From Thermoprotei archaeon (GTDB taxonomy: Archaea > Thermoproteota > Thermoprotei_A > Sulfolobales > Ignisphaeraceae), in contig QMWY01000001.1 in the NCBI GenBank assembly GCA_003661865.1, forward strand, positions 1 through 30,698: a DNA stretch of 30,698 nucleotides, in the 5' to 3' direction. A program made the position numbers and the translations under genes. Positions 8,125 through 15,074 of this stretch are shown here, in pieces. Within the stretch, counting starts at the first letter, position 1. Each line of letters begins with the position of its first letter. The notes under the pieces were generated by a model. The model was not told the DNA's origin and did no database searches. It saw only the letters and a list, made by a program, of their open reading frames with translations.

Positions 8125-9016
8125 GATACCCGGTCTAGACCTGGTACATCCTGTGATGAATGCCAGCGGCATCCTCGGCTACGAGCCCGAGCACATAGAT
8201 AGGATGTATAGGTGGGGCCTATCAGCGATAGTAACCAAAACCATTACGCCCACTCCGCGTAGGGGCTATGAGGCCCCTATAATAATCGAGCTACCCTCAG
8301 GAGGCTTCCTAAACGCTGTAGGCTTAGCAAACCCTGGAAAGGAGCGCATACCCGACATAGTCAGCGCCTGCAGAAGAATAGGGCTTCCGGTAGTAGTCAG
8401 TGTAGGGGGAACCTCTGAGAACGAGTTCCTAGATGTAGCATCGATAGCTGAGGAGAGCGGGGCTAACGCTGTTGAGCTAAACCTCAGCTGCCCGCATACG
8501 AAGGGCTACGGCATGGATATAGGGTCGGACCCTAGCAACGTCCGAAGCGTTGTCAAGAGTGTTGCGCAGAGCCTGAAGATCCCCGTCTATGCGAAACTAG
8601 GGCTAAGCGATAACGTTGTTAAGTCTTCTGAGAAGGCTCTCGAGGCGGGTGCTACAGGTCTAACACTCATAAACACCGTTAAGGCTATGTACGTGGATGT
8701 GCACTCGCTCAAGCCCGTACTCACAAACGTCATGGGAGGGCTCTCCGGACCCCCCATACACCCCATAGCTGTTAGGGTGGTTTACGAGGTGTACAGGGAG
8801 CTGAAACCTGTAATCATAGGTGTTGGAGGGATATACGACTGGAGATCAGCTGCAGAGCTCATAGCTGTCGGCGCCTCCGCCTTGCAGATAGGCTCTATGC
8901 TAGCCCTCAAGGGTAAGGAGATCGTAGCTGAGGTGCTCAGAGGCCTTGAGAGATGGGTTAGGGAGAAGGGGGCGAAGAATATTAGTGAACTTGTTGGGGC
9001 AGCTCTGCGATCATGA
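8099..9016 (+). CDS. pyrD: Dihydroorotate dehydrogenase, catalytic subunit (class 1B)
   Basis: PyrD oxidises dihydroorotate to orotate with FMN. The catalytic base is the cysteine of NLSCPH (residue 131 from this start), which marks class 1 rather than the membrane-linked class 2, which uses serine. With pyrK in the operon it is class 1B. FMN and substrate contacts include NASGILG at the N-terminus, the VYAKLGLS strand and the GVGGIYDWRSA phosphate-binding loop. I chose the ATG at 8099, with GGGTG 9 nt upstream; a GTG at 8087 in the same frame would add four residues (MLGC). The stop lies 3 nt from the stop of the convergent uL2 gene. Confidence 0.95.
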   Translation: MPESILRVRIPGLDLVHPVMNASGILGYEPEHIDRMYRWGLSAIVTKTITPTPRRGYEAPIIIELPSGGFLNAVGLANPGKERIPDIVSACRRIGLPVVVSVGGTSENEFLDVASIAEESGANAVELNLSCPHTKGYGMDIGSDPSNVRSVVKSVAQSLKIPVYAKLGLSDNVVKSSEKALEAGATGLTLINTVKAMYVDVHSLKPVLTNVMGGLSGPPIHPIAVRVVYEVYRELKPVIIGVGGIYDWRSAAELIAVGASALQIGSMLALKGKEIVAEVLRGLERWVREKGAKNISELVGAALRS

Positions 9017-9019
9017 GCG

Positions 9020-9742
9020 CTAGTGCGCACCCTTCTTCCTACCGGTTCTCCTAGCAGCTATGTGCCCAACCTTTCTCCCAGGAGGCGCCCTTCTGCTAAC
9101 GGTCGTAGGCTTACTCTCACTCTGATGGCTGCCACCTCCGTGTGGATGCGATACTGCATTCATCGCCACACCGCGCACGCGTGGCCACTTCCTAGCCTTG
9201 ACCTTCCACTTGTGGTAAGCGGCGCCTGCCTTGAGCAGGGGCTTCTCGATCCTTCCACCACCCGCAGGTACGCCTATCGTTGCCCTAGCGGTTAGCGGTA
9301 GTAGCTTCTGCTTTCCGCTGGGGAGCTGGACTATAGCCTTATCCCGGGTCTTTCCTATAAGCACGGCAGCGGCTCCCGCACTTCTCGCAAGCTTTCCTCC
9401 GTCACCGGGCCTGATCTCTATGTTACAGATCCTCGTTCCCTCTGGGATCTCGCGGAGTGGAAGCACGTTACCTAAGCTCGGTCTAGCACCTGGGCCTATC
9501 TCTACCTCCTGACCAACCCTCAGGCCCTCTACAGCAACGTTGTAGAATTCACGTCCATCCTCAAGCACTATACGTGCTAGCGGCACCCACCTCCCAGGAT
9601 CATGGACAAGCTCAGCAACCACACCTCTTACCGCGTGCTCGGTTAGCGGCGGATACCTCGCAGGCGCTACCCTTAGGTGGCTGGGGCTTCTGAACGTTGG
9701 TGATCCTCTACCCATGCGCTGTACGAGTATTCTCTTACCCAT
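9020..9742 (-). CDS. rpl2: 50S ribosomal protein uL2
   Basis: uL2 is a core protein next to the peptidyl-transferase centre. The 240-residue sequence shows the family landmarks EIRPGDGGKLARSAGAAAVLIG and, near the end, RGVAMNAVSHPHGGG (containing the conserved histidine), then a very basic tail (RRTGRKKGAH). GGTGAT about 6 nt upstream supports the ATG at 9742. It is the last gene of the uL3-uL4-uL23-uL2 run. The usual downstream partner uS19 is missing here, replaced by the convergent pyr operon. Confidence 0.97.
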   Translation of the reverse strand: MGKRILVQRMGRGSPTFRSPSHLRVAPARYPPLTEHAVRGVVAELVHDPGRWVPLARIVLEDGREFYNVAVEGLRVGQEVEIGPGARPSLGNVLPLREIPEGTRICNIEIRPGDGGKLARSAGAAAVLIGKTRDKAIVQLPSGKQKLLPLTARATIGVPAGGGRIEKPLLKAGAAYHKWKVKARKWPRVRGVAMNAVSHPHGGGSHQSESKPTTVSRRAPPGRKVGHIAARRTGRKKGAH

Positions 9743-9789
9743 ATCCTATCACCACACTCAGGTCTATAGCACAGAGCTAAAAGATGCCG

Positions 9790-9814
9790 ATAGCATGCTA
9801 TGCCTACCTAGGCA
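9790..9814 (-). repeat. Two abutting inverted repeats at the uL23-uL2 junction
   Basis: ATAGCATGCTAT (9790-9801) is a perfect 12-bp palindrome. TGCCTA-CC-TAGGCA (9801-9814) is a 6-bp inverted repeat that includes the uL23 stop codon. In the minus-strand mRNA they lie in the 61-nt spacer before uL2, the only sizeable gap in this ribosomal run. They could mark mRNA processing or uncouple uL2 translation. The function is unproven. Confidence 0.4.
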
Positions 9815-10097
9815 ATCCCCTCTCAAGTATATCCCGAGCGTTGTGCCCCTCGGCAAGCCTAACATAAGCCTTTTTGAGCCCCTGCCGATCGATCATGGTG
9901 TTCACCTTAACCACCTTAACCCCGTAGAGCTTCTCCACAGCCTCCTTTATCATTCTCTTATTGGCGCTTCTATCCACTATCAGCGTTAAGTAGTTCTGCC
10001 TCTCCGCCAGCCAGTACGCCTTCTCGGTTGTTACGAGCCTAACTATGATCTTGGAGAGCTTCTCGAGCTCTGCAGTACTAGGCTCGAACGAGCTCAT
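9804..10097 (-). CDS. rpl23: 50S ribosomal protein uL23
   Basis: uL23 lies at the polypeptide exit and docks the signal recognition particle. The 97-residue archaeal form has LVTTEKAYWLAERQNYLTLIVDRSANKRMIKEA and YGVKVVKVNTM, the characteristic 'T.K.......N...F.V...A.K..I..A' pattern. The ATG at 10097 overlaps the uL4 stop by 4 nt, indicating translational coupling. The stop codon lies inside an inverted repeat. Confidence 0.96.
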   Translation of the reverse strand: MSSFEPSTAELEKLSKIIVRLVTTEKAYWLAERQNYLTLIVDRSANKRMIKEAVEKLYGVKVVKVNTMIDRQGLKKAYVRLAEGHNARDILERGLPR

Positions 10098-10927
10098 GGC
10101 CTTCTCACCACGTATAGCTCACCTAGGGTCTCGATGGCCTGTCTAGTTGCTACGAGGAGCCTACCCGGCACACCTCCGGGTGCAAGCTGCAGGATGTTTA
10201 GAGTTCTGGGGGTAGTGTAGTCAACGCCGGGGAGATTCGCAACTGCGCGCGTAACAGGTACGTGGACATCGCTGAGCATGAAGAGTATGCTCTTTGGCGT
10301 CACGTATCTCCGGCCACGCATCTTGCCCTTACCCGCTCTTATTCTCGTCCTCAGCTGGGCCCTTTCAACATCCCTCCATAGCCCTAGTTTCTGCAGCACC
10401 TCTCTAACCTGCCTAACCCTACTTAGCCTCTCAAACTCATCCACAACAACTATGGGGACCTCTAACCCCTCGGGCACCAAGTGCCCCCTTGACACGACAA
10501 AGCTACGCTTAGCTGATGCCGCGAGAGCTGAGAGTATCGCCAGCTTCATCTCCTTCCAGTTGATCTCCTCATGTATCCTGCGCAGCGGTGTCGGCGCGAA
10601 TTGCCTCCGCCCACCCCGGACATTAGGGGCGAAGACGGCCCGTCCATTCCATAGCCTAGGCAGCCTTGCCACACCGTGGCCTATCCCCCAGTAATGGCCA
10701 CACCTCCTCTTACCGGCAAGCGGGTCTCGACCCTTTGGCTGTATGCGTGCTGTATGCGCTGAGTGGAACGCCCTTCTGATCAGATCTATCCTTACGGGAA
10801 GCCCGAAGATGCTTGGCAACCTGATGTTTCCGACAACGCTTCCGTCAAGAGACAAGACAGGCACTTCTTTAGGCTCTTCAACAACTAGGGTTACGTACTC
10901 GAATACCGGCGTCTCCATACCCATCAC
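10094..10927 (-). CDS. rpl4: 50S ribosomal protein uL4
   Basis: uL4 lines the exit tunnel. The 277-residue archaeal form shows SVVGNIRLPSIFG, the arginine- and glycine-rich tunnel loop near residues 65-110 (including GKRRCGHYWGIGHG and GGRRQFAPTPLRRIHEEINWKE), and RAGKGKMRGRRYVTPKSILF. The GTG at 10927 overlaps the uL3 stop. ATGs at 10924 and 10918 in the same frame are equally possible, and 10918 has GGGGTG just before it. The end overlaps uL23 by 4 nt. Confidence 0.96.
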   Translation of the reverse strand: MMGMETPVFEYVTLVVEEPKEVPVLSLDGSVVGNIRLPSIFGLPVRIDLIRRAFHSAHTARIQPKGRDPLAGKRRCGHYWGIGHGVARLPRLWNGRAVFAPNVRGGRRQFAPTPLRRIHEEINWKEMKLAILSALAASAKRSFVVSRGHLVPEGLEVPIVVVDEFERLSRVRQVREVLQKLGLWRDVERAQLRTRIRAGKGKMRGRRYVTPKSILFMLSDVHVPVTRAVANLPGVDYTTPRTLNILQLAPGGVPGRLLVATRQAIETLGELYVVRRP

Positions 10928-11949
10928 CCCGCCACCTTACTCTCGAGGCTTACATACACGATCTTAGGCGGCTGCTGGGGTACGTTAAGGGATGGCCTTA
11001 TTGCCCACCTAAGCACTATGGGTCTCTTCGGAGGCCCCATAACAGTGCCTTGCAGCATTATCCATGTACTCCTAACCACTCCGTAATGCGGGAACCCTCC
11101 TGCAGGTGTAATCTCAAAGCCGTTGTGCCCTATCTTCAGTATCCTCTTGTTGTACTCCGTCCGCCGGTGGAAGCCCATCTGCCCCGCCTGAGGCACCTCC
11201 GATACAGCTCCTATAGTTGGGCTCCTTGAGCCTACACGCCTACTACCCTTTCTATGCTTGTGCCACCTTGGAAGCTCCTTCACCCCGAACCTCTTAACTA
11301 CTCCTTGAAAGCCCTTGCCCTTCGTAACCCCTATAACATCTACCAGCTGCCCCTCCCTAAACACGTCCTCAACCCTGATCACGCGTCCCAGTATCTTAAG
11401 GGCGTAATCTAGCTGCTCCTCAATGCTACCGCCACCAATAGCTATCTCGAGGAGGTCCGGCTTCTTCTTACTGAGCCCGCCTACGAGCTTAGGCTGCGAA
11501 GCTGCTACTATGGATACACGTGCTATCTTATCGATGTTATCCCTAAGCCACTTTTCACGGGCCTCTCTATTCTTGGTAGGTGAGTATGTGGGTATCTTAC
11601 GCCATATCTCCAGCTCCTTGGGCGCCTCTACCCAGAGGTCGCCAAGGGTTAGGTAGCCATACCCTGGCACTAACCTGTAGACGCGTATAGCTAGAGGTAC
11701 CATTGGTGGCGCCTCCAGTATGGTTACGGGGGCGAATATCTCCTTGCCATACGTTGGGGTGTTTGGCCTATCATCGATCATGATTACGTGCGTCATCCCG
11801 GCCTTGTACGCTAGGAACCCGAGAGGCTGAGGCTTCTCCAGCACTACCTCTGGCCAAGACTTAACCCTGGGTACTAGCCTCGATGCCCTCTTCCTAGGCC
11901 TGAACCCCAAACTACCCCTTCTAGGAGCATTAGTCTTCCTATGCGCCAT
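10924..11949 (-). CDS. rpl3: 50S ribosomal protein uL3
   Basis: uL3 reaches towards the peptidyl-transferase centre. The 341-residue archaeal/eukaryotic-type protein starts MAHRKTNAPRRGSLGFRPRK and contains LAYKAGMTHVIMI, GVTKGKGFQGVVKRFG, KHRKGSRRVGSRSP and the central-extension segment around GQMGFHRRTEYNKRIL. It starts with ATG and has its own TATA element (11993-12001), so the ribosomal run can be expressed independently of the methyltransferase gene upstream. Confidence 0.97.
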   Translation of the reverse strand: MAHRKTNAPRRGSLGFRPRKRASRLVPRVKSWPEVVLEKPQPLGFLAYKAGMTHVIMIDDRPNTPTYGKEIFAPVTILEAPPMVPLAIRVYRLVPGYGYLTLGDLWVEAPKELEIWRKIPTYSPTKNREAREKWLRDNIDKIARVSIVAASQPKLVGGLSKKKPDLLEIAIGGGSIEEQLDYALKILGRVIRVEDVFREGQLVDVIGVTKGKGFQGVVKRFGVKELPRWHKHRKGSRRVGSRSPTIGAVSEVPQAGQMGFHRRTEYNKRILKIGHNGFEITPAGGFPHYGVVRSTWIMLQGTVMGPPKRPIVLRWAIRPSLNVPQQPPKIVYVSLESKVAG

Positions 11950-11992
11950 CGACAGCCCCTCTTCTAGACCGCCTTTGGATAGAGGGACTGAG

Positions 11993-12001
11993 GTTTATAT
12001 T
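11993..12001 (-). promoter_or_regulatory. TATA promoter of the uL3-uL4-uL23-uL2 operon
   Basis: On the minus strand the sequence reads AATATAAAC. It is 44-52 nt upstream of the uL3 ATG and predicts a leader of about 20 nt containing GAGGGG. It falls in the 98-nt gap after the SPOUT methyltransferase gene. Confidence 0.6.
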
Positions 12002-12047
12002 GTTCACGGCTCTGTCCTTGGCTTCCAAAACCGATGGTGAACCCGCC

Positions 12048-12911
12048 CTACCGATAAAGGATGCAAGCTGCGTTAACCACAGCACTCAGCGTTATGTAGA
12101 CTGCTTCGGTTGTTCTTATGCTTCGCACACCCTGGCAGGGCGCCGTATTTAACCACAGCTCCTCGGCTTCAATGCTCTTCAAGACCTCGCTAAGCTCCTT
12201 ACCCTCTGTACTCACTATCTCATCGGGATCCAGGGTTGGCGAGCCCAAGAGCACGCATAGCGATCTAGAGCGAAGCAGCCTGCTAGCCGTGCTGCGGGTC
12301 AATGGTGCGCCTCTTCTCGACGATACGATCACGAGCTTATTCCTACAGAACCTCCCGACACCCTCAACCAAGCTGCTTACAAATAGTAGCTCAGGTCCTT
12401 TATAGAATCCTTTAGGCGGCGTATCCGCTAATATACATTTCAAGGGATTCAGGGAGACTACCTTGAAGAGGTGAACGCCCTCTCTGCACTCATCCACTAC
12501 AATGCAACGCCTTTTAACGCCTATATAGGCGAAGGGGCACCTCATGACCACCCCATATCTCAATTCACCGACTCTAGCTTCTCGTGACACAGAGTGAGGC
12601 GGTATTGCTAGTGGAGGCGCTACCCCTACAGCCCTCAGCGGAGCCATTAGCGGAGCCAGCATCTTCCTTAGGTAGGGAGGGGTTAGCAGATATCTGCCAA
12701 CGGCCCTGAACACCTCCTCATCCTTAGGATCGGCATCGGGATCACGGTAGACCACCAGATTCCTTACGCGAAAAATCGAAACAGCCCTTAACACGGCCCA
12801 TACAGCTAGCGTTTTGAGTTCGAGGCTATGTTCTGTTCCGAGTACGGATACAGGTACGAAAACTGTGAGGTCTAGGTCTACACAACCCTCCTCACAGCTA
12901 CTAGAACTCAC
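12048..12911 (-). CDS. SPOUT-superfamily RNA methyltransferase (putative RNA uridine N3-methylase family)
   Basis: The 287-residue protein belongs to the family related to human SPOUT1/C9orf114, whose gene often lies just upstream of rpl3 in archaea. Visible features are an N-terminal SPOUT half (DLTVFVPVSVL; LVVYRDPDADPKDE; TPPYLRKMLAPL), a middle OB-like insert (EARVGELRYGVVM) and a C-terminal knotted part with LCVLLGSPTLDPDEIV and the final TEAVYITLSAVVNAACIL. SAM-dependent RNA methylation, probably of rRNA, is inferred from the family. The GTG at 12911 overlaps the stop of the small upstream ORF (GTGA). Confidence 0.82.
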   Translation of the reverse strand: MSSSSCEEGCVDLDLTVFVPVSVLGTEHSLELKTLAVWAVLRAVSIFRVRNLVVYRDPDADPKDEEVFRAVGRYLLTPPYLRKMLAPLMAPLRAVGVAPPLAIPPHSVSREARVGELRYGVVMRCPFAYIGVKRRCIVVDECREGVHLFKVVSLNPLKCILADTPPKGFYKGPELLFVSSLVEGVGRFCRNKLVIVSSRRGAPLTRSTASRLLRSRSLCVLLGSPTLDPDEIVSTEGKELSEVLKSIEAEELWLNTAPCQGVRSIRTTEAVYITLSAVVNAACILYR

Positions 12912-13006
12912 CTCTTCCTCTTACCCTTGCTCTTTTCCTGGCTACGCCCCTGCTGCTCAGGTTTTCCACTCTCCCAAAATAGGGTAGTCCTCTGCCTGCC
13001 ACCCAT
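12908..13006 (-). CDS. Small basic protein, 32 aa, coupled to the SPOUT methyltransferase
   Basis: This is a short ORF on the minus strand, starting MGGRQRTTLFWESGKPEQQ and ending in the lysine/arginine tail KSKGKRKR. Three things argue that it is real: the ATG is preceded by GGTGGTT at ribosome-binding distance, its TGA overlaps the GTG start of the methyltransferase gene (a typical coupled junction), and no other gene occupies the region. The charge suggests RNA or ribosome contact, but the function is unknown. It could instead be only a leader peptide for the downstream gene. Confidence 0.6.
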   Translation of the reverse strand: MGGRQRTTLFWESGKPEQQGRSQEKSKGKRKR

Positions 13007-13074
13007 GCCAACCACCGCGCTCTGGATCTGAACCGCAGCGCTAATAAGCTAACGCAGAGACATGGTCAAGATGG

Positions 13075-13123
13075 ATGCTGAATTTGCCGAGTTCTGAGAG
13101 TGTGATGAGCCCCTCACCTCTGA
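13075..13123 (+). ncRNA. C/D box sRNA (2'-O-methylation guide), one guide matches 23S rRNA
   Basis: The box order and spacing are those of archaeal C/D guides: C box ATGCTGA (13075-13081, one change from RTGATGA), 12-nt guide, D' box CTGA (13094-13097), 4-nt spacer, C' box GTGATGA (13102-13108), 11-nt guide, D box CTGA (13120-13123). The first guide is complementary to AACUCGGCAAAU, which I recognise as a highly conserved 23S rRNA stretch (domain IV region, near E. coli 1670). By the fifth-nucleotide rule the methylated residue would be the second C (AACUC). The second guide would pair with AGGUGAGGGGC, which I cannot place. A weak TATA-like CTAATAAG lies about 30 nt upstream. Exact RNA ends are not visible. 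Confidence 0.87.
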
Positions 13124-13170
13124 GCTTCTAACCCGTTTCCTGAGCTACGGACTGTTTCAAGCGGATCTGC

Positions 13171-13218
13171 TCAGTAGGTTTTCCATCATCATCCTTCAGC
13201 GTTTGCACCCCTCATCAT
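13171..13218 (-). ncRNA. C/D box sRNA (2'-O-methylation guide), minus strand
   Basis: Reading the minus strand: C box ATGATGA (13218-13212), 12-nt guide GGGGTGCAAACG, D' CTGA (13199-13196), 3-nt spacer, C' ATGATGA (13192-13186), 11-nt guide TGGAAAACCTA, D CTGA (13174-13171). All four boxes are perfect. Predicted targets are CGUUUGCACCCC (methylation at its fifth base, U) and UAGGUUUUCCA (fifth base, U); I do not recognise either in rRNA or tRNA. A TATA-like AGTATAGA lies about 30 nt upstream of the C box. The gene converges with the plus-strand sRNA, 47 nt away. Confidence 0.9.
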
Positions 13219-13222
13219 GTAC

Positions 13223-13251
13223 CTTTAAAACAGCTACGCAGCCCTCTATAC
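13223..13251. promoter_or_regulatory. Overlapping promoter elements for the 13265 gene (+) and the C/D sRNA (-)
   Basis: CTTTAAAA (13223-13230) is a TATA element 35-42 nt before the TTG start at 13265. TCTATACT (reverse AGTATAGA, about 13244-13251) is placed correctly for a minus-strand start near 13222, just outside the sRNA C box. The two divergent promoters are interleaved in under 30 nt. Confidence 0.5.
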
Positions 13252-13264
13252 TAGGTGTTACACG

Positions 13265-13504
13265 TTGAACATTACTCTTTACCTCGTATCGTTTAGCGAT
13301 GAACTTGTATCACGTATAGTCGCCGCTATAGAGAGAGATCTAAAGCTCAAGGTAAAGAACTTTAGAAGCGCGGTGGTACCAGAGTTCAGAAGGATAGTGT
13401 TCGAGGTCACAGACACGGATGTAAACTATGTTAGGAGGAGAATCGAGGAGATAGTGTCTAAGGAGCTAGGCGATTCATGGTATAAGATCGAGGTGGAGGT
13501 TTGA
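13265..13504 (+). CDS. Hypothetical protein, 79 aa
   Basis: I do not recognise this small, soluble, mixed-charge protein. Its predicted pattern is strand (NITLYLVSF), helix (DELVSRIVAAIERDL), strand (KNFRSAVVPEFRRIVFEVT), helix (NYVRRRIEEIVSKEL), strand (YKIEVEV), a beta-alpha-beta-beta-alpha-beta order that suggests a ferredoxin-like or ACT-like fold. The TTG start is the first in frame downstream of a good TATA box; the leader would be only about 12 nt. It stands alone, convergent with the Ced-like operon. Confidence 0.7.
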   Translation: MNITLYLVSFSDELVSRIVAAIERDLKLKVKNFRSAVVPEFRRIVFEVTDTDVNYVRRRIEEIVSKELGDSWYKIEVEV

Positions 13505-13528
13505 GCATGCACAGGTGATTAGGTAGCT

Positions 13529-13711
13529 TTAGAGCACGTAGCCCTTCCTTGCAAATGCATAGAGCAGCGAAGAGCCTAGAAGTACCAGTAATGCAATAGC
13601 TAGGTCTAGGACCCCGCGCCTTTCGATCAGCGTTACAACAACGTTTATCAGAGATAGTACAACAAGAGCCTTTATGTAAACGCCAACAACGCTTCTCACC
13701 ATAGCCTCCAC
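13529..13711 (-). CDS. cedA2: CedA2-like small two-helix membrane protein
   Basis: The 60-residue protein consists almost entirely of two hydrophobic helices (about 7-29 and 33-53) joined by ERRGVLD. Its position directly after a large polytopic protein, with a second two-helix protein in front, reproduces the CedA1-CedA-CedA2 set of the crenarchaeal DNA-import (Ced) system. The assignment rests on this layout rather than on recognisable motifs. The GTG at 13711 overlaps the CedA-like stop by 16 nt; the ATG at 13702, right after GGTGGAGG, is an alternative start. Confidence 0.55.
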   Translation of the reverse strand: MEAMVRSVVGVYIKALVVLSLINVVVTLIERRGVLDLAIALLVLLGSSLLYAFARKGYVL

Positions 13712-15063
13712 CTAGCTACGGAACTAGCGATCGCGCGTGCAAGCCCGTAGGAGATGCCGAGCAGAATAGCCAAGTAGCTCGTGGGTCCTATGAGGAGCGC
13801 ATAGAACATAAGCATGAGCCTGGCGATAGAATCCCAAGCTTGAATTACTATATCGCTGTTGCTAAACGGATTTGGGAGTAGACGTGTTATCGACTCTAAG
13901 ATCGTGGCTCCCTCGCTAATGCTGAACTGCACAGCAACTCTATGAACACCCCTTGCTAACCGCACGGAGTACGTAGCACCTGCGATATTACGCCAGTACC
14001 ATCCGTACTCTTTATGAAGGGCTACTCTAGTACCATCAACCGTTACGTTACGTATAATGGTCCGCGAAGGCACATCGATATACATGGTGCAGCCCTCATC
14101 ATTTACACACTCGGCAGTGATGACCAAGCTGTTGGAGCCCTCGTCCACACCTGCTATCCGTAGATCGGTTGTTGCATGCACAGCTATGTGCTGGCTAGAG
14201 AAGACCAGCCCCGGGACCTTGATCGTGACCTTGCACAGCCCTAGCCTAGACCCCAACGAATTATCCTCGCAGATCTCGCTTAGCATCCTCACCTTAATGC
14301 CCGTGTAGTATAGGTGACCAGGTGCCTCAACGAGAACCTCGTAGTTATCACACCCTCCCTGTTCACTAACCACCATAACAAACCTTCCTCCACGGATCTG
14401 CGAGTACCTCGTAATACCGCATGCCTTAAGAACTACATAGCCGTATTCTACGGTACCTCCACGCGCCTTAACCTCACCACTAAGCATGTATGTACCCACT
14501 TCAGTACTGAAGGAGGATAGGAATATTGTTGATAGGTAGGAGGGGTATAGAGGAAGTGCTATGAAGAACACCAGCGCTACCGCTAGCATAGTTGCGCCTA
14601 CCCCCCGTGCAATTCTAAAGGGTATCGACATGAGCGCTATGCCTAGAGATGCTATGATCTGATAGTTGTACTTGATCACGAGTGCTACGAAGAGAAGCAG
14701 AGCATTCGCAGTGACCATCGCCGAGAACTTCCAGGCTATAGGCGCTAGGAAATTTGCGTTGAACACAGTCGCGATTGCCATAATCGCTGCTGCTGTATAC
14801 CCAAGGAGTAAGACCAGGTTCTGCTGGAAGGACATGAAGCTCCCCCAGTCGGCTCCCAGCAGGTGCTGGATGTAGCTAGCAGCTGACATGATGACCCTAA
14901 ATGTTAGAGCTAGCACCATGACTAAGATACCGTCGCTCATAAGCCTTGGTCCCCACTTCTTAACACCAGTGAAGGGTATTGGTAACGCTAGTATGAGAAC
15001 ACCTATGTAGAAGCTTAGGATTGCCAGGTAGTAAGCTATTACAAGATAGGGTATCCCCGGCAA
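13696..15063 (-). CDS. cedA: CedA-like polytopic membrane protein with large extracytoplasmic domain
   Basis: 455 residues. Hydrophobic helices lie near 6-28, 44-64, 81-104, 117-147 and 156-176. A 220-residue hydrophilic, strand-rich region follows (about 180-400) with six cysteines (215, 238, 265, 277, 319, 325). A last hydrophobic segment at 411-448 may be two helices. In Sulfolobus, CedA is the polytopic channel candidate (compared with VirB6) of the Ced DNA-import apparatus, flanked by two small two-helix proteins, exactly the layout here. The long outer domain is larger than I recall for Sulfolobus CedA. TTG start with GGGAGG 6 nt upstream. No CedB-type ATPase lies in this window. An unrelated membrane complex cannot be excluded. 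Confidence 0.6.
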   Translation of the reverse strand: MPGIPYLVIAYYLAILSFYIGVLILALPIPFTGVKKWGPRLMSDGILVMVLALTFRVIMSAASYIQHLLGADWGSFMSFQQNLVLLLGYTAAAIMAIATVFNANFLAPIAWKFSAMVTANALLLFVALVIKYNYQIIASLGIALMSIPFRIARGVGATMLAVALVFFIALPLYPSYLSTIFLSSFSTEVGTYMLSGEVKARGGTVEYGYVVLKACGITRYSQIRGGRFVMVVSEQGGCDNYEVLVEAPGHLYYTGIKVRMLSEICEDNSLGSRLGLCKVTIKVPGLVFSSQHIAVHATTDLRIAGVDEGSNSLVITAECVNDEGCTMYIDVPSRTIIRNVTVDGTRVALHKEYGWYWRNIAGATYSVRLARGVHRVAVQFSISEGATILESITRLLPNPFSNSDIVIQAWDSIARLMLMFYALLIGPTSYLAILLGISYGLARAIASSVARWRLW

Positions 15064-15074
15064 CGCCGTCCTCC

